Shown one piece after another: positions 10,455 to 22,700 of a stretch of DNA of 64,000 nucleotides (positions are counted from its first letter, which is position 1; each line of letters opens with the position of its first letter). The stretch comes from Halichondria panicea (lineage: Eukaryota; Porifera; Demospongiae; Suberitida; Halichondriidae). A program made the translations under genes and the position numbers. Below the pieces are notes generated by a model. That model saw only the letters and a list, made by a program, of their open reading frames with translations. It did no database searches and had not been told where the DNA came from. The stretch lies in assembly GCF_963675165.1 (NCBI RefSeq), contig NC_087393.1, forward strand, positions 1,327,002-1,391,001. Direction: 5' to 3'.

Positions 10455-12487
10455 GATTGTCTCATTATAAAGCAGTCTGTGAAGTGTCTAGTTCGCTCAA
10501 ACAGCTCATGCTTGTGTCCACACACACACACATACACATGGGCGGAAGTATGTAACAGATCAAACAGAAGCCTTATACCTGTGCAATATATTCAACCACT
10601 ACAGAGTTTACAGAATGAGACCACATGCATGACAGGTTTTGTACACTATTCTACACATTTTGTGGCAAAGTTTAGAAATTAGTTTCCGGGCAGATGATCG
10701 AGTGCAGCAGGGGCAGATCTAGCAGGTATAGCAGAAGATACTCAAGCACCCCCCTGACCTTTAATTATCTTTTGTGTCTCATTCATAATTGGCTGATGAA
10801 GTCACTCTCAGACTTAGTACTACCATATAGATAGAGTAAAAGGGGATTGGAAACGGAAAGTACCATCCATGTATCTCCGCGGTTTTAATCGAGGCTTCCT
10901 TTTAACACAAGGGCTATAAACATGAATAATTCAAGATAATTGTTTTGCTGGCTGTAACAAGTCCAAGAGCAGTTCTACTGCTAAACATAAACTTTCATAT
11001 CATACTTGAGGCCATTTGGGACACAGCACACTATACTTAGTTAGACAGCCTTAGTTATATCATAGGTACTATAGGAACACAAGCATGAAAAAGCGCTCTG
11101 TGTACCTCTAGCTACTTCACGACAATCGAGATTATATTTTCTTCGTTTCCAATTGATACCTATACTATCAGGGGGCATGTGATTCAGTAATTATAATGGG
11201 GGTAACTCTGAGATGTATGCATTGGACGCAATAAGTTTCCCGGGCTTTTGCGGGAGTTATGAAGAGATACAAGGATGGTCTAATGCAAAGCCCACTACAT
11301 AGACTTCATTGTAAAACATCACGTGAATCACTTCCATTTCCAATCCCCTTCTACTCTATCTATGGTGCTACATGTAGATCTAACTAGCTGAGTAGCGGTA
11401 TAGACCTATATATCTATATATCTATTCAGTACTGTAACAGTAGTGTCTGTTTAAATAAAAGCTTGGCAGACTAGACTCGACAAGTAAATACGGAGTGCAA
11501 GGAAACCACTGCAATGCAATAGATACCACACTCACCGGAAATGACGTCAAAAGGGTGTAACCTTCGATTTCGCGCAATTTTTGAGGGAGGCTCCTTACCT
11601 CTCTTGCTCAACACCTACCTACCACTTTTTCTAGATCCGCCTGGCTCAAGCAATTACCCTCTGATTTAATAACACACAGGAGGAGAGATAATTAGTGCTC
11701 AATCAAAAACTAATTGAGCTCCACCCCAGCTGGCTACCTCCTCTGGTTTCCAGGCATTGTAACATTAGAATGGTAACATTAGAATGGTAGCCCTTTTTAG
11801 CTTTAGGTAATGATTATAGAGTAATAAAACAATAACTTCACAACTACATGTGCTAATTGTTATACAGTATAACCTTGATTATCCGGCCCTCCATGCATTA
11901 TCCGGAACCTTGATTATCTGGTTTGGCAGTTTTCAATAATTCAAAAAATGGGCGTGTCCTTTAAATGCGCATGCGCGTTGCAGCTGTTCTATGGAGACAG
12001 CCTGGCCTGCTTACCTTCTGCGCATGCACAGACAACCACGTGGCACTACTGTTTATCAATAAAGTGGGTGGATCAAGGCGTGGTTTATATTTGATTATCC
12101 AGTTATCCGCCTCTGGAACAAAGGTGTCCAGATAATCAGGTTTTCTACTGTACATGAGGTATGTGGAAAACCACTGCATGCACAGTCATAAGTAAACACA
12201 GGAGCTAGTGTTTCATGCACTCCTGGTAACATTATCAACTTGGGGTCACTACACTGTTATTATTGTAAATTGTCCTCTGGGAAGATTCCAGGGAAGATCC
12301 CAGGGAAAATCCAGTGAAAATCCCCAACTAAAGCAGCCCCTCCCCCAAAATGTGGGTGATTTTTACTGGATTTTCCCTGGGATCTTCCCAGAGGACAATT
12401 TACAATAGTATAACCCCAAGTTGCTTATGACTGTGCATACAGTGGTTTTCCCCATACCCCATACCAATTGGCACATGTACAGAGTTT
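10455..12487 (+). repeat. Direct duplicated block, copy B, without the MULE-like insert
   Basis: This is the partner of 1796-4655. It contains copy 2 of the GGGGATTGG MITE (about 10820-11375), the pogo/Tigger-like MITE (11865-12150, here with intact TA on both sides) and the palindromic MITE (12236-12423). The site matching the MULE-like insertion is empty (near 12428-12438). A palindrome present at 2851-2893 in copy A is absent here at about 11458-11485. Confidence 0.9.
11865..12150. mobile_element. pogo/Tigger-like MITE, copy B
   Basis: Termini are CAGTATAACCTTGATTATCC and GGTTTTCTACTG, flanked by TA on both sides. It is the same element as 3281-3571, differing by a few bases and an altered second GCGCATGC palindrome. 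Confidence 0.8.
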
Positions 12488-13723
12488 TGTAAGCTAGTGA
12501 TTTGGGGCCCCCCCACGGCCCTATTTCACTAGCGCTTTGAGGCCCCCACTTATAACTTGCAGTGTAGATGGTATCTATGCTTGTAGCCTCAGCCTCATGC
12601 TCTAAGTAAATCTAGATGTCCCTTGCTGACTAGATCTTGCACAGTACTTACTCATAATTATGTCTAAGCTCTCTTGCTGACCAAGTACAGAGTTTGATAA
12701 CACCATGGCTTGCTGCTATTGGCTAATGTTAGGCTAGCTATACCAGAGCAGGAAGATGTAGCTCAATACTTGAACTGAATTCGAGAAAGTTGTGTTTATT
12801 TATTATTTTATGCCGCTGTTATAACGAAATAAATTACTGTTCCTTTAACTGGCTCTGTTCCGAGTCTGTCTTGGATAATAAGAGATCAAAACACATGCAC
12901 ACACAGAACATGCATGCAGACTGTCATAGGAACAAATACGAGCAGGGCCTCTTCACAACACAAGTATTGTCTACTATGACAAAAACCATAGAGCCTTGCT
13001 CTACGTACGTAGAGCTGAGATAAAATACACAATACACTGGGGCAAATGTGTCCACAGGTGCTGACTATTATACTGTTATCCTTAGTGACCAAGCAGCACA
13101 GATTATAGGCTAGTAATGTATTCTGTATTGGAAGTTTAGATCTACATAAACATTATAGCCATTGATTCTCAACTCAACCTCCTATTACTGTTGTGCTGGC
13201 GTTGACTTCACTGCTCAGAATAGACTTCTCATGCAAGGGGGGGGGGGGCCTATATCACTATGGGGGCCTATACCGCTAGTGCAATAGGGGCCCCCCTAAC
13301 ACCCTAAATCACTAGCATTTTAGGGCCGGGGGGCCCCATATCGCTTCTACACCGGTATACTGCCAAAATGTAATAATATCCATGCTTTGGATATGACACA
13401 CTAGTTCTTTAGTTTTAATATGGAGCAAGCACAAGCAAATTCGATAGTCACATGCGTTGTGGTTGCATCGGACCTTTGTTGCATTCCTCTGGTTTATGAT
13501 ACTGCCATAATGACAATCATTGTGCAAGACAAGAGTCTCTCCCCTGGAAAGGGCGCTGATTCATGAGACTAGGGATTTAGATGCATGCATGATTATCATT
13601 AACATTCCACAGGATTTCTGTATAAAACAAATTATCAGCACCATTTCCTTGCACATGTCTGAATTCTAGCTAGCTACATCTGATCCACAAAGTATTCTAT
13701 AGATCTAAAGCTGATTCACCATC
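12488..13723. other. Upstream region of the Roc-COR-Death gene; G/C-run repeat ends
   Basis: Two GC-rich patches, about 12497-12550 (GGGGCCCCCCCACGGCCCTA) and about 13225-13345 (runs of G and GGGGCCCCCC), look like inverted ends of a decayed repeat of about 850 bp. The promoter of the gene starting at 13724 should lie in the last few hundred bases, but I cannot point to a defined core element. Confidence 0.35.
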
Positions 13724-16700
13724 ATGGGAGGAGGCCAATCAGCAGAAGAGGTTAGCCAAAATTATAACTAACTATTGCGAATTGCATTCTTGCATACTCA
13801 TTCTTTGTGACCTATCGAAAGAATCGCATTCGAAACCGATATGTTATAGTTATTGACTGGTTGACTAGTATTATTGGTTTTTTATAAGCCATAATTACTA
13901 GGTAACCAGTCAACAACTAATTTATTTACTGCAAAAATAGCAAAATATCAGCCTTGACTAGAAACACAGAGCAAGAATTGAACTGCCGTGTTTTATGCGT
14001 TATGAACATGTAATAAGTATCATATAATGGCTTAGACTGCTAGCTATATAGCTCAGGTCAATATGACAATAACACAAAACGGATCATGAGGCATATATAC
14101 GGCACCGGATGTGGAAACGCCCTAATTTTTATAACTTTTCCTTTGCTAACCCGAACCCCTCCCTTCCACAATTACATCCGGTGCCGCCGTATATGCCACT
14201 TGGTCCCACAAAACAAAGTCTACAAAACTTTGTGCGTGCTGTATTGCTATTTTACTGTACAAATTGTAAAGATGATTTCAAAAGTTGAATAGTGCTTGAA
14301 GTAAATGCCATATTCCATACTTTCCTGGGGGAAGTAAAATATGGCTCATTCACTGGAAATCATCTAGCTGAATAACAGAGTAAACCAGTTATTACATGGC
14401 CTTGACCACAATCTACTACCGGGCCAATAAACAGCTTGTGCACGGCATGAATTGCCATGTAATAACTGCCTTGAAAACCATTTTCTGCATATAGAAACCT
14501 GCATAGAATGCGTAGATATGAAAAAAAAATGGTAATTTGGTCGTTTTTGTTTTTGGTGGCTGGAATTACAATATTGAAATAGTAGCTGCATCGAAACCAT
14601 GCATATGCTGTCTAGTAAATTTCCACAGGAACCGCAACTGTCTCATTCAATGATTTGACAGTTTTCGTGGGAGGTGGGGTACTTCACTGAAAGGTCAATT
14701 TTCTGTATGCCATTTACAGACTGACCACAGTGCAATATGCCATATACAAGCACTGCTATTCTTTTGATCTCAGCGGTCAAAAAGCAACAATAACTGTATA
14801 ATTACCCCGTGCGTCCGCAGCGTGCAGCAGGGGTAGTGTGTGTATGTTAGAATTTGAATAAGGTGGGTGAAATTGTGCATAGCTCAAACGGAATGCTTAC
14901 TCATAATATGTTTGGCATCTATAATCAAATCAAGCTAAGTAGGTGGGTTGGGCCAGCTGACCACAAATTCAAACTAAATTGATGACCACGGTTGCGAACG
15001 ACCTTGAAAGGGATAAGCTTCTATAGCAATGCTATATCTTGCAAAACTAAAGCTTGTGTATAAAGGCTATAGTTTTTCCCAGTACATTGAAGGCCATTGC
15101 CAGAATTAAGAATAGTAAAGTATGTTCGTAGAAGGTTGCTATTCTACTTAGTAGTTATAGCTCTACACTAGAGGTGATAGCTATCGGTAGCTGTAAAAAG
15201 CTGCAAACTAAAGCAGTTAATGCACCGTTTCACGCTCTATACTCTCTGGATATTATTGGCCTTGCGAAAGTTCTTCACCTCGAGCTACATGAACTTCTCG
15301 GATTTCCGCTTGGCCAACGAGTAATGCAAGCTGCGCTGTGTTATAATGCCTCTCGCCATGTTTTGCTTTCGCTCAAGTGTTATAAGAGGTAATTAGTTTG
15401 CTTTGTATAAACGTTATGTTATTATTATGCAATTGTTGAAATGAATCACAGGTAAATAATTTGCTATGTGCTTTGATTGTTTCACAAGAAAGGGATGTCC
15501 ACAGTTAATAGTGCATACTGATCGTCTTAAATGGCCTCTAGCCAAACAGTGGGAGCAAACCTTTGTCAAAAGCATAGTCAGTAGTCTGTGAGATAAGTAT
15601 TGAAGATAGACTTCAATACAAGCAGTCTTTAATCACAGAATTCAATCACAGTGTTCAAAAGTAACAGGTACTGTTTCGTGTGATGTTTGTGTCAGGCTAT
15701 CTCAAGAGTTATAGGTTTTACAGTTAAGCTTATACAAAAAATAGCATTTACTCTGTATAGCACTATTTGTTTTTTAAAGTCCATGCAGCTACAATTTCCA
15801 GATGCCATATACTGACTAGAACTAGCTAGCTATGGTGGTTAGATCGTCCAGCTGTGGGTCTAGTGTGGCAGAGACCCCGCCCACCGAAACGCGGATTGTG
15901 ACACAATGTCATTGTGTTTCTTACATATCCATCTTCCTTTACAATCTGTGCTAGAAGCCTATAATTATAGAAACTCTTACTTACAGTTCATTGATCCTTG
16001 AGCAGCTGTAGCAGTCTACACACACACACAAATACACTACCGTATACCTCGCTTGCGCATGCATGCCTACCGAGGCATAATTATGTACAATCTCCTGTGT
16101 GGGGGGAGGCTCGTTTGTAGTGCTTTAGACATGGATTTGTACTGAAAAATGTCCCCGGGGGAGTGTCTTTTGTTACCCCTTTTTGACAAATCCCCACCTT
16201 CCCCCAAGGGGAGTGGGAATTTGCATTCATAGGTGTGTTTTTAGCTGATGCTATATATTTTCTGAAATGCCACCTCGCTATTCCGACTAAGCTGCGCTGT
16301 CCCATAAAGGGTGGCCAGATTAAGACACAGAAATCCATTCGTGGTGAGAGCTTCTTTTCCAAATCAGGTTGACCTTACAGAGCCTATAACACTCCTACCA
16401 ATCTCACTTAGCTTCTGTAACAACAACTCATCGGATGGGTGGGCAGGCTTACAATGGCATTGGTATAGCATATTGCATTGGGAGATGCCTGCATGAAAGA
16501 CATTCACAGTACTAGGTGCATTCACAGTAGCTATTGCTTTTGTGAGCTTGTATAGGTATAGAAGCTGTGACTTTACTTGCATATATACACTTTGTAGCAG
16601 GCCAGGGGAAGCAAACCTTTCAATTAACATGACAGATAATTTTTGTCAATATGTCAATATCCTAGTTCTATAGCTATAGCTAACTTTGGAGCTTTGACTT

Positions 16701-19700
16701 GTTACATATTTCAAGTGAATTAAAGGCACTATTTCCTAGGACGCGTAGCTCGTGCCCGTCATATCTCTAACACTTACATGTACATAATTATAGATGATAA
16801 TTATGCACAATCTGAGTCCATGTGATCATGTGACTTCAATCGATGTATATATCTATTATTTTGTACAGTGCCTTATATAAATGTATATTGTGATGATTGT
16901 CTGTATGTATTAATTATATAGCGTCGAGTACAAGAGCAAGAAGCGAGACAAATAGTAAGTAGCAAAATACATGCATGCATGGGTAATAATGGTAAAGCTA
17001 TAATAATTATTATTATCATACCTTAAGGTGACATATTTTTGCACGTATTAATTTCTGCTATTTCTGCGAAGGAGAGTAAAATCGTAAAAATGTGTACTCA
17101 CAGATAATTGGAAAATACACTGAATCTCATTAAAGCCCTTTGCGAGTAATTAGAAACTCTATGAATAAATTAATTTCACAAATAAGCAGAATTTACCAGC
17201 AAATTAAAATGAGCTAAACAGTGAAATTGCAAATAAATCTACCTTTGAAAATAATAACTATATATAATTATGTCACCTTAAGATAGATATAAATATTATT
17301 ATAAGGGGTCACTTTCAATTTACTTTTGCATTTCTTAGTGTCATTATAATATTGGGAGGGGGGATGGTCTTGGGCTGTGACGTTAGTCCAGGTATGCTCA
17401 ATAAGGGGCGTGGCTTTGATTGTTTGGTCACATGCAGAAAGCAGATTATAGCTACTGTATACTTATTCGATTTAAGGCAACACTTTTTAAATAATTACGA
17501 AGCCAAAGGTCGTTTCTTTTGGGGGTTAAACAATTATGTTGAAGTCCTGGTGTCGCATATTTAGAGTGTCGCATCTAATTGGAGGTTACTCTACTACCGT
17601 AGAAACTTGATTATTAGCACTTACTCGATTATAAGCGTATCTTTATTTTAAGCGCATGCTCAACTGCAGGATTTTTATACTCGAGTTGAAGCGCTTTTCC
17701 AATTATGTGAAGGTTATTAGTGAAATTAATTTTAGTTTATCTATAAGCTATATAGTTAGCTTGTACAGTGCTAGCTATATAGCTAGTGACATCCATCTGG
17801 AAGGACTCTCTGCATGGGCATGCTGTTACCTTGTCTGATCATGCTGAGAGAATGTGAGACATGGATGAGGTCCTTTTATTCCAAGTTCCTGGTTAATTTG
17901 AATGTTTTTATAATGTGAATTTAAATGATGTAAATGAACTGTAAAATGAACTGTAACATAATAGTATATGATATAGATCCAGTTAGGGTTGCCTGCTTAC
18001 CTTCGAGTCAGCTATCATCACAGAGACATCCGGTTGCCTGGTGCATGCGTGGCTCCATTATAGGAGCATTCTCGAATATAAGCGTATAGAGCTCTGCTAT
18101 TGACCCTAAAAGCGCATGCACTAATAATCCAGTTTCTACGGTATCATCTTCGATTATAGGCTAAATTGTTTTTTGCGGCCTGGAATTGAGGCTATGGTTT
18201 AACCTCTATTTAAGACGCGACATAATGTCAACGCAGCAGTCGCTACTTTTAGAGATCAGAAATTGGAGGGTGTCACATATTTGGAGGGTCACTTTAAATC
18301 GAATAAGTGCGGTACAGGTATAATTTTTTTTATGACAATCCAAAAACAAGTATATGAATAATTCATTGACAAGTGTACCAGACAACAAGGAAGGGCAGCA
18401 ATAAGCAAGCTCTGTGACTGTTTAAGACTTTTTAGAACTGACTCAGAGGCGTAGGAAGATTTTTTACAAGGGGGGGCTCTTAGACCAATCTCTAGTGCAT
18501 GCATGATTGTGAATCTATCACTTTAGACTTTTGAAACCTATAGACCATCATCAAAATAATCACGTATTAGATCTTACAGTTTAATAGCTAGCTGGCTGCA
18601 GCCAGCATGCTGTAGCTAAGCTAGCTCAACAGTTCAAGCTAAACAGTGCTCTCCAACAATGGGGGAGCCACCCCACTTCCTACGCCACTGTGACTGTTTA
18701 AATGGGTGTGACCTGCCCACAGACCACGCCCATATAGTGAGAATACTTGTGACATTAAGATTAGAGGGAGGCAAGGGAACGCATGATGATAAGAAATACA
18801 AAATTAGTTCGGAGTGCCCCCTAAACGAAAGATAGGGATTGGAAATGAAGTACCTCGAATGAACATATCTAAATTATTACTAGTAAATACACACGATCCT
18901 TGCGATAACGCAATAGTTAGATCGCAAAGGGTTAACATTTCTGCTGATTTGGCTCATTCGCAAAGGTTTTTCATCTGCAACTAATACGCAGAGGTATAAA
19001 TAACAGTCGGTCATTGGTCAATTTCCGAGCAATTAGCCTATTTGACCGGCCATTTATAGCTACTTGCTTGGTCATAGTGTCCTAGCATGCAAAGATTGAA
19101 GGCCAAAGGTGATTATTTTAGTGCGCATGCGCGTCATAACTATGACCTTTGGCTTTTTCAGCCATGTGTCATTGATACCGTATAGCGGGTAAGTTTTGTG
19201 GGGTAAAAAATCGTTCAACTCGAGAAACGGTAGTTTTCGTGAGTAAAAATTTTGTTTAGTCTCGTGGCTGCACGGCATTCCTACGTTCAGATAAGCCACG
19301 CCTATGATAAAATTTCGTGGAGGTCAGCCTGCCCACGAAAATAACAAATATTTTACCCCACGAAAATTACCCGCTATACGGTATAGCTATATGTATAGCA
19401 GAGTGACAAGACGACTATAGGTATGTGCTAAGCATTATCTTAATTATCTTCCCTATAAAGTCTCCTTTTTTATAAAGACACTGCAATGGGTAATTTAGTG
19501 TCCGACCAATATCACTTGATGGCAGAACAAAGTATTATGTTAGGACAGCTTGTCAGGACAATCAAGATGATACCTCTGATACGGTATATTAGTGTGGCGC
19601 TTAGCAATAGAACGTAGAGTACTAGTAGCTGTTTCCAGAGGCTATCATCAGTTATACATACGTCATGCAACAATAATAATGTATATACACATGTAGTAGA

Positions 19701-22700
19701 ATTAACCTCGCTAATCCGAATATAGCCAGACCAGACCCCATCCGAATACATGAAATTTCCGGATTAACGGATGTTACAGTAGAACCTCGCTAATCACCTC
19801 GCTAATCCGGACCCCTTTAATCCGAAACCTCGCAAATCCGGACAAAATGGAAAACTGAAAAAGAGGAGGGGCTGTCGGTAGAATAGAGTACTGCGCATGC
19901 GCAATGTAAATTGCTTAGCTGAATCAGCAATTGATAAACTGCTGGAGACAATGGCCACTGCAAAGAAAACGAAGAGAGAGCTCACAAGACTCACTGTATT
20001 GGAGAGAAAGTTGAGATAAAGACTATTCTATAGCTAACAGCTTCCCTTCTGGCCACAGTAATATCAATACATGTACAAAAGTGTCTTTGTTAATGATATT
20101 CATATCAATTAGTTAATCTGTTCATGTATTCGGATGGGGTCTGGTCCCGCTCTATTCGGATTAGCGAGGTTCTACTGTATTAATAATTATTGATCATGAA
20201 TATCATTAACGAAGACACTTGTGTACATGTACATGTATTATGATTTACTGTGGCCAGAAGGGAAGCTGCTACATGCATGTGTAGCTCTTTTAAACTCAAC
20301 TTTCTAATACAGTGAGTCTTGTGAGCTCTCTTCATTTTCTTTGCAGTGGCCATTGTATTGAGCAGTTTAAATTATTGCTGATTCAGCAAGAGTGTGCATG
20401 TGCAGTAGTCTTTTCTACTGACAGGCCCTCCTCTTTTTCAATTTGCCATTTTGTCCGGATTTGCGAGATTTCAGACTAAAGGGGTCCAGATTAGCGAAGT
20501 TCGTTCAACTGTAGTGGGAAAGTTTTTTGGGGTACAAATTTTCGCATTTTTTGAGGGCAGAGCAGTTAACGCAAAAATTTAAACTGGGATGAACTCCCAC
20601 GCACCGGTATTTTACATGCAAAGCTATTGGTGGGTGTGGTTTCCTGGCATTGAAATGCGAATATTAGAACCCACGAACATTTCTGCTGAGGGCTCTGCAG
20701 CCAAATAACGAAAATTTTCACCAGCGAAAATTTTCCGCTATACAGCATAATAATGTAAACAAAACATTGCGAGAGACATTAGCACAGCACAGCTTGCACC
20801 ACTCGTTGTTGATATATTCATTGTATTTCAAGAGCTGCATGGCAGGCCTCAAACGCAGACAGAAAAGACATGCTATGTATTTCAGTGCTCTATATAAATA
20901 TGATCCATAAATGTTTGTCTTGCAATTAGCATCGAGCACGTCAACGAGAGGTTGAAAGCCAAGTAGCAGAATGGGTAAGCTGCATGTATATAATAATTAT
21001 ATGCCGTGAATAGAATTATTGGGCTATAGTAGCCTCGATCCCAGGCCGAGTTTTCGCTTTTATAACGGTTAGGCGAACAACTGGGCCTGGTACTAGTTGT
21101 CTGCGCATGCGTCAAATTTTCATTGTATATTTGTGGTCGGCAAAAATATTTAATAAATCAATAATCGAAATTTGTACACAGAAAATGCACAGAGTGAGTA
21201 CACAAAAGATGCACATAGAGAGCTGCTTCACAAAGGCCTGGGGAGTTGCCAGTTGTGCTGCAGCACAATTACAGTGACCCAGGGCAACTCAGGATGATTG
21301 AATGCCTTCAAATTACGTTTCAAAAAGATTTAGCAGGCTGCTGGACTTCTCTGATTCTAGGCCCCAACTCGTAACTCAGTTAAATTTTGCTTGAGAAAAC
21401 GTAGATTCTCTTGATGTCTCTGAGCTACCCAGCAACACTCGAATGAGCAGGTCATACTCCAGTCCTGTGAGTATAGGACAATATTAAAAGAAACCAAAGA
21501 CGGTTAAACCCTTACCTCAAACTGTCCAGTCTCGTCCGTTAGTATAGCCAAGAGGAGCACTGTTGGGATAGCTGGATATTAGCCATTGCTCCTGTACAGA
21601 GAAGTAGACATTTTAAATACGTGTAGATCTATACATATTAAATTTCTCGTATTAAACAGGTTAGTGTCATTGTCGACGAGCTAATGATGGCAGCACCAAG
21701 TTCTCTAGCTCACACTCTTCACTTGATCCACCATATTAATGATGAAACTATACTCTACCTACATACCGGTAGATCTTGCCAAACATGAACAAGACTTGAT
21801 AGCATAGCCATAGGGCCCACACAAAAATATCTGACCTTAACAAGCTTGACAAAGCTTTATACCTCTTCCCTTGTTGTTTAGTCTTCAGAATAAGCTTCAG
21901 AGAAGAGAGAAGCTTCAGCTAAGAGCCATTCCAATCGATTCCAATAATGATAAAACGGGAACTGACTTCTAGTACACGATAGTACACGAATATAAATGTC
22001 ACGAAAGTGAACGAGAATATCCATTCGTCAGAATCTGACGAACGACTGACGCATGCGCAGACAACTAGTACCAGGCCCAGTTGTTCGCCTAACCGTTATA
22101 AAAGCGAAAACTCGGCCTGGGATCGAGGCTAGGGCTATAGCTGCTATAGTATTACGTGCAGGAGAATGCTTATTGAGCTTTATACATTGTATAGTATTAC
22201 ATGCGTGCATCCTAGAAAAAATAATGATCCACATGCATGTCTATATTGACCGCATGCATGTGCAAATGTAGCAGCACTCTATTGCATGCTTGATGAAGCC
22301 ATCATGCACGATTAGTGCATGGGGTATAGGTATATATATAATAATGTAAAGAAATAGTTTCATGTCCTGTTCCGCAGAAACAAAGAACGCACAGAATGTC
22401 AAGCTTGGACAAATTGAAATTCTACAAGCAGGTATATATCTATAACTTATATCACGTTGTCAAGGTAACAGCTTGTAATATATAATCGTACTCATGTATT
22501 ACACGGTCACGTAGTCTCAAAGCATAATTTTGTGAGGGGATCATCGCGATATACAACACATAATTATAGCATCATCAAGAGTAGATAAGAGGAAGAGTGT
22601 TGAACTCCTGTAGTAAACGTGAAACCGCATTACCACAAAACCACCATACAATGTTAGCTATGCAAATAAATATAGTATAAATATACGTATATACTAGTTA

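Noticed and set aside
16081-16630. Overlapping minus-strand open frames of 88-93 codons in an intron
   Set aside because: No conserved motif, no splice context and composition like the surrounding repeats.
22028-22271. Opposed open frames with RPGIEARA/GPGTSCLR peptides
   Set aside because: They are translations of the terminal inverted repeat of the MULE-like element.
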